This document shows, one piece after another, positions 46,221-56,660 of a DNA stretch of 64,000 nt. Made by a program: the position numbers and the translations under genes. Source of the DNA: Thauera chlorobenzoica (lineage in GTDB: Bacteria; Pseudomonadota; Gammaproteobacteria; Burkholderiales; Rhodocyclaceae); the NCBI RefSeq assembly GCF_001922305.1, contig NZ_CP018839.1:434001-498000 (forward strand), in the 5' to 3' direction. The first letter of the stretch is position 1. Every line of letters begins with the position of its first letter. The notes beneath the pieces were generated by a model. That model saw only the letters and a list, made by a program, of their open reading frames with translations. It was not told where the DNA came from and did not search any database.

Positions 46221-47298
46221 GTGTTGGGATCCGGGGCGATGGGGGGCTGCCGGCGGGCGTGCTCCCGGAACGGTGGAGCGCTTCGCCGCAGGTCTGCAGC
46301 GCGGCTTCCAGGCGCTGCCAGCCGTGCTCGTCGGGCGGCAGGCCGAAGCGCACGGCCGGGGGGGCGTCGAACAGGCGGCTCAGGATGCCGTGGCGTGCCA
46401 GGTGCGTATGGAGCGCGGCGGCGTGCGGGGTCGGCACCCACTTGAACAGGGCCGGGCCGTGGGTGGGGGCGAAACCGGTGGCGGTGAGCAGGTCCTGCAG
46501 GCGTTCGCCTTCGGCCTGCAGCCGGGCGCGGGTGCGGGCCTGCCAGGCGTGATCGGCCAGCGCATGGCGGGCGACGAGCCGGGCCGGGCCGTTCAGGGTC
46601 CAGGGGCCGAGCATGTCCGCCAGCACCCGGCGCAGCGGTGCCGGGGCCAGGACGAAGCCCACGCGCGCGCCGGCGAGACCGAAGAACTTGCCCAGCGAGC
46701 GCAGCACCACCAGTCCGTCCGCTCCGGCGAGCGGAGCCAGGCTGGCCTCCGGGACGGTGTCGATGAAGGCCTCGTCCACCACCAGCCAGCCGCCCCGGCG
46801 GGCGAGCCGCGCATGCCAGTCGAGCAGGCGCGCGCGCTCGAACAGCGCCCCGGTCGGGTTGTTCGGCTGGACCAGGACGACGATGTCGCTATGGTCGACG
46901 GCTGCGGCGAGGTTTTCGGCGCTGACCAGGGCGGGCGCGCTGCCGCGCCAGGCGTGGGCATGCTCGGCGTAGCTCGGTGCCAGCAGGGCGACCCGCGGCG
47001 GTGTCGCGGCGCCGTGCGCGGCCCTGCCCGCGGTCCAGGCCGGCACCAGGGCCGCGGGCAGGGCCTGGATCGCCGGTTGCGAGCCGGCCACCGGGAGCAG
47101 CGCGGCACTGCCGTAATAGCCCGCAGCGGCGGTTTCCAGCCCGTCGTCGTCTTCCGGCAGGCGCTGCCATGCTGCGGCCGGGACCGGCGGTGCCGGATAG
47201 GCGTGCGGATTGACCCCGGTCGACAGGTCGAGCCAGGCGGCGAGCGGGATGCCGTGTTCGCGGGCGGCGCGCCGCAGCCGGCCGCCGTGCTCAAGCAT
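46210..47298 (-). CDS. cobD: threonine-phosphate decarboxylase (cobalamin synthesis)
   Basis: This PLP enzyme makes (R)-1-aminopropan-2-yl phosphate, the linker between the corrin ring and the nucleotide loop. It is called CobD in Salmonella and CobC in Pseudomonas. The 362-residue aminotransferase fold has [13 protein letters not shown], the substrate region [23 protein letters not shown] and the PLP lysine in [16 protein letters not shown]. Its product is used by CbiB, encoded immediately upstream with an 8-base overlap. The C-terminal ~20 residues are Ser/Pro-rich. Confidence 0.93.
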   Translation of the reverse strand: MLEHGGRLRRAAREHGIPLAAWLDLSTGVNPHAYPAPPVPAAAWQRLPEDDDGLETAAAGYYGSAALLPVAGSQPAIQALPAALVPAWTAGRAAHGAATPPRVALLAPSYAEHAHAWRGSAPALVSAENLAAAVDHSDIVVLVQPNNPTGALFERARLLDWHARLARRGGWLVVDEAFIDTVPEASLAPLAGADGLVVLRSLGKFFGLAGARVGFVLAPAPLRRVLADMLGPWTLNGPARLVARHALADHAWQARTRARLQAEGERLQDLLTATGFAPTHGPALFKWVPTPHAAALHTHLARHGILSRLFDAPPAVRFGLPPDEHGWQRLEAALQTCGEALHRSGSTPAGSPPSPRIPTHGC

Positions 47299-48250
47299 GG
47301 GGCGCTCCGGCCAGCGTCGACAGCCCGGCCTCGATCAGCACCGCGAGGGCCGCCAGCCCCAGCCACCACAGTGCGCCCCGGCGCACCAGCGCGACCGCCT
47401 CGGCGATGCTCGCCGTATCGGCCGGGCGGCCCTCGCCGAGCACCGGGCGGTCCTCGATCCGGCCGTGATAGACCGCCGCGCCGCCCAGGCGCACGCCCAG
47501 CGCGCCGGCACCGGCGGCCATCACCGGGCCCGCGTTCGGGCTGTCCCAGGTGCGCGCCTGCCGCCGCCAGCAGGCCAGTGCGCGCCGGGTGTGGCCGAGC
47601 AGCGCATAGGTGAGCGCGGTCAGGCGTGCCGGGAGGGCATTGAACAGATCGTCGAGGCGTGCCGCCGCCCAGCCGAAGTGCAGGTAGCGCGGGCTGCGGT
47701 AGCCCCACATCGCGTCGAGGGTGTTCGCCAGGCGGAACGTCAGCGCGCCCGCGCCGCCGGCCACGATGAACCAGAACAGGGCGCCGAACACCGCATCATT
47801 GCCATTTTCGAGCACCGATTCGGTGGCCGCCCGCGCCACCCCTTCGGCGTCGAGCGCAGCGGTTTCGCGGCTGACGATCCATCCCACCCGCTCGCGCGCC
47901 AGGCTCAGCTCGCCGGCCGCCAGGGGGGTGGCGATGGCCCGTGCATGCTCGGCCAGGCTGCGTCCGCCGAGGGCGAAATAGAGCAGTGCCACATCCACCG
48001 GCCAGTGCGCCAGCGGGTGCAGCCCGCGCAGCCACAGCGCCAGCGCCACCCACGGCAGCACCGCCAGTGCCCAGGCCACGAGGCCGGCGCGGCGGCTGGT
48101 GCCGAGAACCCGCCGGCACCCTGCTTCGATGCGCGCCGCCCAGCGCCCGAAGCCGACCAGTGGATGAAACCGGCGCAGCTCGCCGAACAGCCGGTCGGCG
48201 AGCAGTCCGGCGCCCAGCTTGAGCGCGATTGCAGTGGTGGAAAGCAGCAT
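47291..48250 (-). CDS. cbiB: adenosylcobinamide-phosphate synthase CbiB
   Basis: CbiB is the inner-membrane enzyme that joins aminopropanol phosphate to adenosylcobyric acid. The 319-residue product starts [20 protein letters not shown] and has four to five hydrophobic helices. Family motifs are [36 protein letters not shown] (here [20 protein letters not shown]), [17 protein letters not shown] and the aspartate-rich [12 protein letters not shown] chose ATG 48250; open sequence upstream crosses the intergenic palindrome. It heads the minus-strand cobalamin unit. Confidence 0.93.
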   Translation of the reverse strand: MLLSTTAIALKLGAGLLADRLFGELRRFHPLVGFGRWAARIEAGCRRVLGTSRRAGLVAWALAVLPWVALALWLRGLHPLAHWPVDVALLYFALGGRSLAEHARAIATPLAAGELSLARERVGWIVSRETAALDAEGVARAATESVLENGNDAVFGALFWFIVAGGAGALTFRLANTLDAMWGYRSPRYLHFGWAAARLDDLFNALPARLTALTYALLGHTRRALACWRRQARTWDSPNAGPVMAAGAGALGVRLGGAAVYHGRIEDRPVLGEGRPADTASIAEAVALVRRGALWWLGLAALAVLIEAGLSTLAGAPHA

Positions 48251-48273
48251 CGGAGCGGAAGTGGAGGACGGGA

Positions 48274-48298
48274 ACAGGCGCCTGTCCGGGACAGGCGC
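48274..48298. promoter_or_regulatory. compound palindrome between divergent cobalamin genes
   Basis: Three copies of the half-site ACAGGCGC occur within 25 bases: forward at 48274-48281, reverse at 48278-48285, forward at 48291-48298. They build a perfect 12-bp palindrome and a larger one with 10-bp arms (48278-48287 and 48289-48298). It sits 24 bases upstream of the cbiB start and 134 upstream of cobQ. A regulator operator or an RNA hairpin are both possible. No cobalamin-riboswitch B12 box was seen on either strand of this gap. Confidence 0.55.
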
Positions 48299-48431
48299 GA
48301 CGCGGTCGGTTGCTCGGGTGCGTCGGCGCAGAGCCGTGCCGGGGCCTTCCGGCGCCGGCGCGGTGGAGGTTCCGCCCGGTTGCGAATCGGCGATAATCGG
48401 ACCCTTCGTCAACGCAGGTCGATTCTACGCG

Positions 48432-49982
48432 ATGTCTTCCCCGATCACGCTGATGGTGCAGGGCACCACCTCGGACGCCGGCAAGAGCACCCTGGTCGCC
48501 GGGCTGGCCCGCGTGCTCTATCGGCGCGGCCTGCGGGTGGCGCCGTTCAAGCCGCAGAACATGGCGCTCAATTCCGCGGTCACCGCCGACGGCGGCGAGA
48601 TCGGCCGTGCCCAGGCGCTGCAGGCGCTCGCCGCCGGCGTCGCCCCGCACAGCGACTTCAACCCGGTGCTGCTCAAGCCGGCGACCGACATCGGCGCTCA
48701 GGTCATCGTCCACGGCCGCGTCGTCGCGAGCCTGTCGGCACGCGACTACCATGCCTACAAGCCGACGGCGATGGCGGCGGTGATGCAGAGCTGGGACCGC
48801 CTGTGCTCGGCCTACCAGGCGGTGCTCGTCGAGGGCGCCGGCAGTCCGGCGGAGATCAACCTGCGCGATCGCGACATCGCCAACATGGGCTTCGCCGAGG
48901 CCGCCGACGTGCCGGTGGTGCTGGTCGCCGACATCGACCGCGGCGGCGTCTTCGCCCACCTCGTCGGCACCCTCGAACTACTCTCGCCGTCCGAACAGGC
49001 GCGGGTCAAGGGCTTCGTCATCAACCGCTTCCGCGGCGACCTCGGTCTGCTGCAGCCGGGGCTGGACTGGCTGGAGGCGCGTACCGGGCGCAAGGTGTTC
49101 GGCGTGCTGCCTTACCTGCACGGGCTGTTCCTCGATGCCGAGGACGCGCTCGCCGACGGTGCTGCCGACGTGCACGCAGGGGAAGGTGCGTTGCGCGTGA
49201 TCGCGCCGGCCTGGCCGCGGATCTCCAACCACACTGATTTCGACGCCCTGCGCCTGCATCCGCAGGTCGATTTCCGCTGGGTCGGTCCCGGCCAGGCGAT
49301 TCCGCCCGCCGACCTGATCGTGCTGCCCGGCTCCAAGGCGGTGCATGCCGATCTCGCCTGGCTGCGTGCGCAGGGCTGGGAGGTGGCGATCGCCCGCCAC
49401 CTGCGCTACGGCGGCAAGCTGATCGGCATCTGTGGCGGCTTCCAGATGCTCGGCCGCAGCCTCGCCGATCCGCTCGGCCTGGAAGGTCCGCCCGCCACGG
49501 TCGCCGGCCTCGGCCTGCTCGACATGGAAACCGTGCTCGAACGCGACAAGCGGCTGGAGAATGTGCACGGCCGCCTGTCCGTGGCCTTGAGCGCTGCGGC
49601 CGGTGGCGGCGAGGGCGGGGCCGAACTCCGGGGCTACGAAATCCACCTGGGCGTGTCGCGCGGCCCGGCGCTGGCGCGGCCTGCCGCCTGGCTGCGCAGC
49701 GCCGGCGGCGAAGAGCGTGCCGACGGCGCGCTGGCGGCGGACGGGCAGATCCTGGGCAGCTACGTTCACGGCCTGTTCGATGCGCCCGGTGCGCTCGCGG
49801 CGCTGCTTGCCTGGGCCGGGCTGCGCGCCGATGGCGGGGACGGTGGCCTCACCCTGGTCGATTTGGCGGCGCGCCGCGAGGCCGATCTCGAGCGCCTCGC
49901 CGACGCGCTCGAAGCGCATCTCGATCTGGCCGCGCTGTTCGCTCCGCTGCGGCTTCCGCCGCGTCCGGGCGTGCCCGCATGA
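48432..49982 (+). CDS. cobQ: cobyric acid synthase
   Basis: CobQ/CbiP amidates four side chains of adenosylcobyrinic acid a,c-diamide, using glutamine and ATP. The 516-residue protein has the P-loop-like [15 protein letters not shown] start, [20 protein letters not shown] and [20 protein letters not shown]. The class I glutamine amidotransferase domain (about 250-500) carries nucleophile Cys in [12 protein letters not shown] and His in GSYVHGLFD. It is divergent from cbiB and overlaps queF at its stop (ATGA). Confidence 0.96.
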   Translation: MSSPITLMVQGTTSDAGKSTLVAGLARVLYRRGLRVAPFKPQNMALNSAVTADGGEIGRAQALQALAAGVAPHSDFNPVLLKPATDIGAQVIVHGRVVASLSARDYHAYKPTAMAAVMQSWDRLCSAYQAVLVEGAGSPAEINLRDRDIANMGFAEAADVPVVLVADIDRGGVFAHLVGTLELLSPSEQARVKGFVINRFRGDLGLLQPGLDWLEARTGRKVFGVLPYLHGLFLDAEDALADGAADVHAGEGALRVIAPAWPRISNHTDFDALRLHPQVDFRWVGPGQAIPPADLIVLPGSKAVHADLAWLRAQGWEVAIARHLRYGGKLIGICGGFQMLGRSLADPLGLEGPPATVAGLGLLDMETVLERDKRLENVHGRLSVALSAAAGGGEGGAELRGYEIHLGVSRGPALARPAAWLRSAGGEERADGALAADGQILGSYVHGLFDAPGALAALLAWAGLRADGGDGGLTLVDLAARREADLERLADALEAHLDLAALFAPLRLPPRPGVPA

Positions 49983-50824
49983 GCCGGCCCCGTAGCCCCC
50001 GCCACGGCGCCGAAACCTCGCTCCTCGGGCAAGCGGTCGCCTACCGCGACACCTATGCGCCCGAGCTGCTGTTTCCGATCGAGCGTCAGTTGAAGCGCGA
50101 TGAGCTCGGTCTGCGTCCCGCGGCGCTGCCGTTCGTCGGCGAAGACCTGTGGAACGCTTACGAACTGTCCTGGCTCGATGCGCGCGGCAAGCCGGTGGTG
50201 GCGCTGGGCGAATTCCGCGTGCCGGCGGCTTCGCCGCGGCTGGTGGAATCGAAGTCGCTGAAGCTCTACCTGAATTCGTTCAACCAGCAGCGCTTCGCCG
50301 CGACCGAGGATGTGCGCACGCGGATCGTGCGCGACCTGTCCGCGGCCGCCGGCGCCGAGGTCGGCGTTGCCGTGACGCCGCTGGCGCTGCGCCCGCAGCG
50401 CGCGTCCGGCTACCCGCAGGGTGTCTGCCTCGATGGGCTGGAAATCGACATCGATACTTACCAGCCCGAGCCCGGTTTCCTGCGTGCCGCTGGCGCCGAG
50501 CGGAGCGAGACGCTGTATTCGCACCTGCTGAAGTCGAACTGCCTGGTCACCGGCCAGCCCGACTGGGGCATGGTGGTGGTGCGCTACACCGGGGCCGCGA
50601 TCGATCGCGAGGGCCTGCTGCGCTACATCGTGTCTTTCCGCGCCCACAACGAGTTCCACGAGCAGTGCGTGGAGCGCATGTTCTGTGACCTGCTGGCGCG
50701 CTGCCGGCCGCGCGAGCTGGCGGTGTGGGCGCGCTACACCCGGCGCGGCGGGGTGGACATCAATCCGTTCCGCGCCAGCCACGCCGGGCTGAGGCCGGAC
50801 GAGGCGATGGAGGTGCGGCAATGA
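49979..50824 (+). CDS. queF: NADPH-dependent 7-cyano-7-deazaguanine reductase QueF
   Basis: QueF reduces preQ0 nitrile to preQ1 amine in queuosine tRNA modification. The 281-residue product is the long, bimodular (E. coli-type) form. The QueF motif with NADPH contact is [17 protein letters not shown]. The catalytic cysteine is in [15 protein letters not shown], with the [16 protein letters not shown] helix nearby. It overlaps cobQ, an unrelated pathway, by 4 bases. No preQ1 riboswitch is expected or seen, since translation couples from cobQ. Confidence 0.95.
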   Translation: MSRPRSPRHGAETSLLGQAVAYRDTYAPELLFPIERQLKRDELGLRPAALPFVGEDLWNAYELSWLDARGKPVVALGEFRVPAASPRLVESKSLKLYLNSFNQQRFAATEDVRTRIVRDLSAAAGAEVGVAVTPLALRPQRASGYPQGVCLDGLEIDIDTYQPEPGFLRAAGAERSETLYSHLLKSNCLVTGQPDWGMVVVRYTGAAIDREGLLRYIVSFRAHNEFHEQCVERMFCDLLARCRPRELAVWARYTRRGGVDINPFRASHAGLRPDEAMEVRQ

Positions 50825-50940
50825 GGCGGCGGCGTGGCGGGGTTGCGCCGGAAGGGGGGCAGGATTGTAAAGCGCAACAGGGGATTTCGCCATGGCACGC
50901 CGCATAGGCAAGCTTCCGAGGCTGGTTTAAGATCGGTTAT

Positions 50941-51059
50941 CGACAAGACTGCCGGCTGTCGCACTCCCGGCGGTAGCGTTTTCATCGGTCTTGTCGTCCA
51001 GGTGAAGCGATGGCAGCCGTGCCTTGCTCCTGATGACGACGATCGCACCAGGTCGTCAT
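50941..51059 (+). promoter_or_regulatory. structured leader upstream of the cytochrome c gene
   Basis: Two perfect inverted repeats lie in the 277-base gap before the cytochrome gene. The first pairs CGACAAGAC (50941-50949) with GTCTTGTCG (50988-50996), enclosing a GCCGG/CCGGC inner stem. The second pairs ATGACGAC (51033-51040) with GTCGTCAT (51052-51059). The first has the shape of a nested RNA hairpin; the second could be an operator. I found no convincing FNR dyad (TTGAT-ATCAA) in the gap. Confidence 0.45.
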
Positions 51060-51101
51060 GTCGATGATCGCAATCAACACCAACACCATGAGGAAATGAA
51101 G

Positions 51102-51410
51102 ATGAAGCTTTTCGTTGCTGCAGCCGTTGCCGCCGGCCTCCTGACCACCGCTCCGGCATTCGCCTCGGCCGACCTGGCGAAAGCCAAGAACTGTATGGCC
51201 TGCCACGCGGTTGACAAGAAGCTGGTCGGCCCGGCCTACAAGGATGTCGCCGCCAAGTACGCCGGCCAGGCCGATGCGGCCGCCATGCTGGCGACCAAGG
51301 TGCAGAAGGGCGGCGTCGGCGCCTGGGGCCAGATCCCGATGCCGCCCAACCCGCAGGTGAACGACGCCGATGCGAAGGCGCTCGTGGCGTGGATCCTGTC
51401 GCAGAAGTAA
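51102..51410 (+). CDS. class I cytochrome c (c-551/c-552 type)
   Basis: A 102-residue periplasmic electron carrier. The start is ATG 51102, with GAGG 8 bases before it. The signal peptide KLFVAAAVAAGLLTTAPAFA is probably cleaved before SADLAKAKN. The mature ~80 residues carry the heme site NCMACHAV and the methionine ligand in GQIPMPPNPQVND, ending in LVAWILSQK. Small cytochromes of this type donate electrons to cytochrome cd1 nitrite reductase or to terminal oxidases; the partner is not identifiable here. It has its own terminator. Confidence 0.94.
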   Translation: MKLFVAAAVAAGLLTTAPAFASADLAKAKNCMACHAVDKKLVGPAYKDVAAKYAGQADAAAMLATKVQKGGVGAWGQIPMPPNPQVNDADAKALVAWILSQK

Positions 51411-51450
51411 GCTGCGCACCCGGGAGGCCGCAAGCACTCCCCGGGGGATG

Positions 51451-51478
51451 AAAAAGGCCGGCGCAAGCCGGCCTTTTT
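51451..51478. terminator. bidirectional terminator after the cytochrome c gene
   Basis: AAAAA-GGCCGGC-GCAA-GCCGGCC-TTTTT is a perfect 7-bp stem with a GCAA tetraloop and flanking A and T tracts. It serves the cytochrome gene on + and the HDOD gene on -, whose stops lie on either side. Confidence 0.93.
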
Positions 51479-51517
51479 CATCCATGCCGCGCGTCCGCCC
51501 GCGGTGGGCGCTGCGGC

Positions 51518-52654
51518 TTATGCCTGCAGGCTGTCGGCGAAGTCCACGCCGATGAGCTGGGCGCGGTTGATGCTTTCGAGGCTGAGGCCAAGTTCGCCGA
51601 CGAGTGCGGCCAGCGCGCTGCCGTCGAGGCTTTCGCAGGCTTTGGCAAGGCGCAGGTAGGGGGCGAACTCACCGCAATCGTGAAGCAGTGCATCGCTGAC
51701 GCTGGCGGGCAGGTGCAGCTTGTCGAGCAGGGCCTGCATGGAGGTACCGAGGAGGACGTGGAGGAGCGAGAACGCGCCGGTGATGAACAGGTTGTCGCGC
51801 TCGCTGGCGTCGACGTAGGCGGCGGCCGCCTCTTCCATGAAGCGCCCGCGCGTGATCGCCGTCTGCATCAGCGCCGGGGCGCGCGGATCGCGGCTGTCGG
51901 TCACCAGCAGCAGGGACAGCCATTTGTTGAGGGCGTCGTAGCCGAGGATGTTGACGGCGTGGCGGAACGACTGGATTTCGTACATCAGGCCGAAACCTGC
52001 GGAGTTGATGTAGCGCAGCAGCTTGTACGACAGGGCCAGGTCCTGCTTGAGCACCGCCTCGATGTCGCGGATGTCGCCGTTCCTGCGCACCAGGTTGAGC
52101 AGGCGGACGATCTGCGCGTGCCCCGGCTTGAGGGTCCGGGCCGGCGGGTTGGCGTGCTGGAAGAACCAGCCCGAGGCGCCGTCGAAGCCCGCGTCCACCG
52201 CCTGGCGGAACGCATTGACGTCGGCCAGCCCCCAGGCCAGGGTCAAGCCCGGCGAGCCGGCGGGCAGCGGCTGGCTGCGCGCGTCCATCAGCACGAAGCG
52301 CCAGTCGAAATGGGCGGGCAGGGAGGTGTCCGGGGTGAACCAGCTCAGGCACATCGCGATGCCGTCGTCGCGCAGCCGGCTCATCAGCGCCCGGGTGTGC
52401 GGGTTGGACAGGGTTTGCGCGGGAATTTCGATGGTGACGTTTTCAGGCATCGACCAGGCCATCAGCTCGGAAGTGGGAACGAGCTCGCCGAGGCTGAGGA
52501 AAACGGGGTGATGGCGGGGCCAGACTTCGGTCTGCGCGGCCAGGGCGTCAACCACCGATGCAACGCTGGGACCGTGGGCGATGAGGCGGTTCGCGGTGAT
52601 CGCGTGATTCTTGTTGACGACCGGTTCGCGGGTCAGCAGGGTGGTGTGGGACAT
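51518..52654 (-). CDS. HDOD-domain signalling protein with a degenerate EAL-like N-terminus
   Basis: A 378-residue protein of the YuxH type. The N-terminal ~170 residues keep traces of an EAL barrel (VTIEIPAQTLSN, DDGIAMCLSWF, WRFVLMDARSQP) but have no EAL triad or metal ligands, so cyclic-di-GMP hydrolysis is not expected. The C-terminal HDOD domain (about 175-350) shows DIEAVLKQDLALSYKLLRYINSAGFG, split around LKQDLALSYK, and SFRHAVNILGYDALNKWL. The domain lacks a catalytic HD metal site. Such proteins act as scaffolds in c-di-GMP and motility signalling. It lies 19 bases after the reductase gene, likely in one operon. Confidence 0.86.
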   Translation of the reverse strand: MSHTTLLTREPVVNKNHAITANRLIAHGPSVASVVDALAAQTEVWPRHHPVFLSLGELVPTSELMAWSMPENVTIEIPAQTLSNPHTRALMSRLRDDGIAMCLSWFTPDTSLPAHFDWRFVLMDARSQPLPAGSPGLTLAWGLADVNAFRQAVDAGFDGASGWFFQHANPPARTLKPGHAQIVRLLNLVRRNGDIRDIEAVLKQDLALSYKLLRYINSAGFGLMYEIQSFRHAVNILGYDALNKWLSLLLVTDSRDPRAPALMQTAITRGRFMEEAAAAYVDASERDNLFITGAFSLLHVLLGTSMQALLDKLHLPASVSDALLHDCGEFAPYLRLAKACESLDGSALAALVGELGLSLESINRAQLIGVDFADSLQA

Positions 52655-52673
52655 CGGGCGCTCCGGCTCCGGT

Positions 52674-53696
52674 TCAGTGTGTCTGCGGGGCGAAAGTGAA
52701 GGCGTCGGCGAAGAAGGCGTCTTCGTCCAGGTTGCGGGTGGTGCAAAAGCTGGAGCGCGCCGCCTCGATCATCGCCGCCGCCCCGCAAGCATAGACCTCG
52801 TGGCCGCCGAGGTCGGTGAAATCGTCGAGCACGGCCTGGTGCACGAGGCCGCGGCGGCCGTCCCAGCCGTCGCTGGCGGGGGCGTCGGAGAGCACCGGGA
52901 CATAGCGCAGGCCGGGCAGGGCGGTGTGCCAGCTGCGGGCGAGGGCGTCCAGGTAGAGCCCGCTGCGGGTGCGGGCGCCCCAGTACAGGCTGATCGGGCG
53001 GCGGATGCCGATGTGGATCGCATGGTCGACGATGCTCTTGATCGGGGCGAAGCCGGTGCCGCCGGCGAGCAGCACGATCGGGCGCGCGGAATCCTCGCGC
53101 AGCCAGAAATCGCCGAGCGGGCCTTCGAGGCGCAGGATGTCCTTTTCCTTCATCGTCTCGAAGACGTGAGCGGTGAACCGGCCGCCGTCGATGCGGCGCA
53201 CGTGCAGTTCGAGGTGGCCGGCGTCGTGCGGGGCGTTGGCGATCGAGAAGCTGCGCCGCTGACCGTCGGCGAGCATGATGTCGATGTACTGGCCGGCGCG
53301 GAAATCGAAGATTTCGCTGCCCGGAAGCTTGAGCTCGATCAGCATCACGTCGTCGGCCAGGCGCTGCATGCGGTGCACGCGGCAGGGCAGGCGCTTGACC
53401 GGGATGGCGCCCGGGCGGTCGATCGCGCGCGCTTCCACGACGAGGTCGGAGCGCGGCCGGGCACAGCAGAACAGCGCCAGGCCGGCGGCGCGCTCGGCGG
53501 CGCTGAGCGCGCCTGCGGCAGGGTGGCCGTGGTCCACTTCGCCCGCCAGCACCTTGCCCTTGCACGCGCCGCAGACGCCGTCGCGGCAGCTGTGCGGCAG
53601 CCGCAGCCCGGCGGCGAGCGCGGCTTCGAGCACGGTCTGGCCGTCGGCAGCATCGAAGTGGTGGTCGCCCGGCTGAAGTGAAATCCGATGTTTCAT
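52674..53696 (-). CDS. [2Fe-2S] ferredoxin-NAD(P)H reductase (CDP-6-deoxy-delta-3,4-glucoseen reductase-like)
   Basis: A 340-residue three-domain electron-transfer protein. An N-terminal plant-type [2Fe-2S] domain (about 1-90) has CRDGVCGACKGKV and a distal cysteine in LALFCCARP. An FAD domain follows, with the RSFSIANAP flavin-binding motif. The NAD(P)H domain contains VLLAGGTGFAPIKSIV and ends VYACGAAAMIEAA. This architecture matches reductases annotated as CDP-6-deoxy-glucoseen reductase or as oxygenase reductase partners, but no oxygenase or deoxysugar genes are adjacent, so the electron acceptor is unknown. The divergent SDR start lies only 21 bases away. Confidence 0.9.
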   Translation of the reverse strand: MKHRISLQPGDHHFDAADGQTVLEAALAAGLRLPHSCRDGVCGACKGKVLAGEVDHGHPAAGALSAAERAAGLALFCCARPRSDLVVEARAIDRPGAIPVKRLPCRVHRMQRLADDVMLIELKLPGSEIFDFRAGQYIDIMLADGQRRSFSIANAPHDAGHLELHVRRIDGGRFTAHVFETMKEKDILRLEGPLGDFWLREDSARPIVLLAGGTGFAPIKSIVDHAIHIGIRRPISLYWGARTRSGLYLDALARSWHTALPGLRYVPVLSDAPASDGWDGRRGLVHQAVLDDFTDLGGHEVYACGAAAMIEAARSSFCTTRNLDEDAFFADAFTFAPQTH

Positions 53697-53717
53697 GGTG
53701 CGTGAGATAATTGAAAA

Positions 53718-54626
53718 ATGAAAAGGATCCTGATCGTCGGCAGTGGTGACGTCGCGTTGCGTGCCCTGCCCTGGCTGGTGCGACGTTTTCGCGTGTTCAC
53801 ACTCGTGCGCCGCGGCGAAAGCGGGGCGGCGGTGCGTGCGGCCGGTGCGGTGCCGCTGCGGGCCGATCTCGACGACCGTCGCAGCCTGGGGCGGCTGGCG
53901 GGGCTGGCCGAGGCCGTGCTGCACTTCGCGCCGCCGCCCCCGAGCGGGGAGGGCGATCCCCGCACGAAGCGCCTGGTGGCGGCGCTGGCGGCGGGGCGGA
54001 GTCTACCACAGGGGGTGGTATACATAAGCACGACAGGGGTTTACGGCGACTGCGCGGGCGCCCGGGTGGATGAAACCCGGCCCTGCCGGGCGCGTACCGC
54101 GCGTGCGCGGCGGCGGGTCGATGCCGAGTCCCGCCTGCGCGCCTTCGGCCGGCGTTGCCGGGTGCGGGTGGCGGTCCTGCGCGCCCCCGGCATCTACGCC
54201 GCCGAGCGCCTGCCGCTCGAGCGCCTGCGCCGTGGCGACCCGGTGCTCGCGGCCGCGGACGACGTCCATACCAACCACATCCACGCCGACGATCTCGCCC
54301 GCATCGCCTGCCTGGCGCTGTTTCGCGCGCGCTCCGGGCGGGTGTACAACGCCAGCGACGATTCCGGGCTGAAGATGGGCGAGTATTTCGATGCCGTCGC
54401 CGATGCCTGCGGCCTGCCGCATCCGCCGCGGCTGGGGCGGGCGGTGATCGCCGAGCACCTGTCGGCGCTGGCGCTGTCCTTCATGAGCGAGTCGCGCCGC
54501 CTCGACAACCGCCGGCTGAAGCGGGAGCTGCGCCTGCGCCTGCGCTACCCGACGGTCGCCGCCGGCCTCGCCGCGCGGCCGGCACCCTTTTCCGATCCCG
54601 TTGCGGAGCACAATCCCACATGCTGA
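53718..54626 (+). CDS. NAD(P)-dependent SDR/epimerase family protein (YeeZ-like)
   Basis: A 302-residue extended short-chain dehydrogenase. The nucleotide-binding start is ILIVGSGDVALRALPWL (GxGxxG form). A VVYISTTGVYGD stretch carries the catalytic tyrosine context, followed by LRAPGIYAAERLP and NHIHADDLARIA. The residues match the YeeZ/epimerase-like group, whose substrates are unknown. The codons for VYISTT (around 54018-54045) use ATA and ACA, rare in this window. It overlaps hemJ by 7 bases and has a very short divergent gap to the reductase gene. Confidence 0.85.
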   Translation: MKRILIVGSGDVALRALPWLVRRFRVFTLVRRGESGAAVRAAGAVPLRADLDDRRSLGRLAGLAEAVLHFAPPPPSGEGDPRTKRLVAALAAGRSLPQGVVYISTTGVYGDCAGARVDETRPCRARTARARRRVDAESRLRAFGRRCRVRVAVLRAPGIYAAERLPLERLRRGDPVLAAADDVHTNHIHADDLARIACLALFRARSGRVYNASDDSGLKMGEYFDAVADACGLPHPPRLGRAVIAEHLSALALSFMSESRRLDNRRLKRELRLRLRYPTVAAGLAARPAPFSDPVAEHNPTC

Positions 54627-55030
54627 CCCTGAAGGCACTGCACATCATCTTCGTCGTGAGCTGGTTCGCCGGCCTGTTCTACCTGCCGCGGCTGTTCGTC
54701 AACCACGCCATGGCCGACGATGCAACCACCCGCGCGCGCCTGGCACTGATGGAGCACAAGCTGTACCGCTTCATGACCCCGCTCGGCATCCTCGCCGTCG
54801 CCCTCGGCCTGTGGCTGTGGTTCGGCTACGATTTCACCGGCGGCTGGCTGCACCTGAAGACCGCGCTGGTCGTCGGCCTCATCGGCTACCACCTGTACTG
54901 CGGCCGGCTGCTGCGCGACTTCGCCGCCGGGCGCAACATCAGGAGCCACGTCTGGTACCGGGTGTTCAACGAGATTCCGGTGCTGGTACTGTTCGTGGTC
55001 GTGTTCCTGGTGGTATTGAAGCCGTTCTAG
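54620..55030 (+). CDS. hemJ: HemJ-type protoporphyrinogen IX oxidase
   Basis: HemJ is the membrane protoporphyrinogen oxidase of many proteobacteria lacking HemG/HemY. The 136-residue product has four hydrophobic helices. The conserved histidine is in LKALHIIFVVSWFAGLFYLPRL (in parts). MEHKLYRFMTPLGILAV and WLHLKTALV (conserved Lys) follow, with NEIPVLVLFVVVFLVVLKPF at the end, which is diagnostic for HemJ. The ATG lies inside the preceding gene's last codons. The CopD superfamily is related, but the length and the KPF end favour HemJ. Confidence 0.9.
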   Translation: MLTLKALHIIFVVSWFAGLFYLPRLFVNHAMADDATTRARLALMEHKLYRFMTPLGILAVALGLWLWFGYDFTGGWLHLKTALVVGLIGYHLYCGRLLRDFAAGRNIRSHVWYRVFNEIPVLVLFVVVFLVVLKPF

Positions 55031-55114
55031 CGCCGGCGGCTGCGGGACGAGGAGGCGGTGCGGGCGGGGGAGGCCCCGCCGGCAGGAGGAACAACGGCAG
55101 ACAGAGGAGGGCGG

Positions 55115-56542
<1,428 letters not shown>

Positions 56543-56660
56543 GCCGCGCACCCGGGGAGCGACGATTGGCACGACTGGCGCATGCGGCATTTCCTTCGCG
56601 CTCGATGAGCCGCCGCCGTGGCTGCGGGCGGCCTCGTGCACGCGGCGCGGGGCGTGCGCG

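Noticed and set aside
48251..48431. Cobalamin riboswitch between cbiB and cobQ
   Set aside because: No B12 box or GCCACTG-type element was found on either strand; only the ACAGGCGC palindrome is present.
51518..52654. Active cyclic-di-GMP phosphodiesterase
   Set aside because: The N-terminal EAL-like part lacks the EAL triad and metal-binding residues. The recognisable domain is HDOD.
54018..54045. Rare-codon patch in the SDR gene as a sign of recent transfer
   Set aside because: The patch is under ten codons and encodes the conserved VYISTTGVYG motif. The rest of the gene matches its neighbours in composition.
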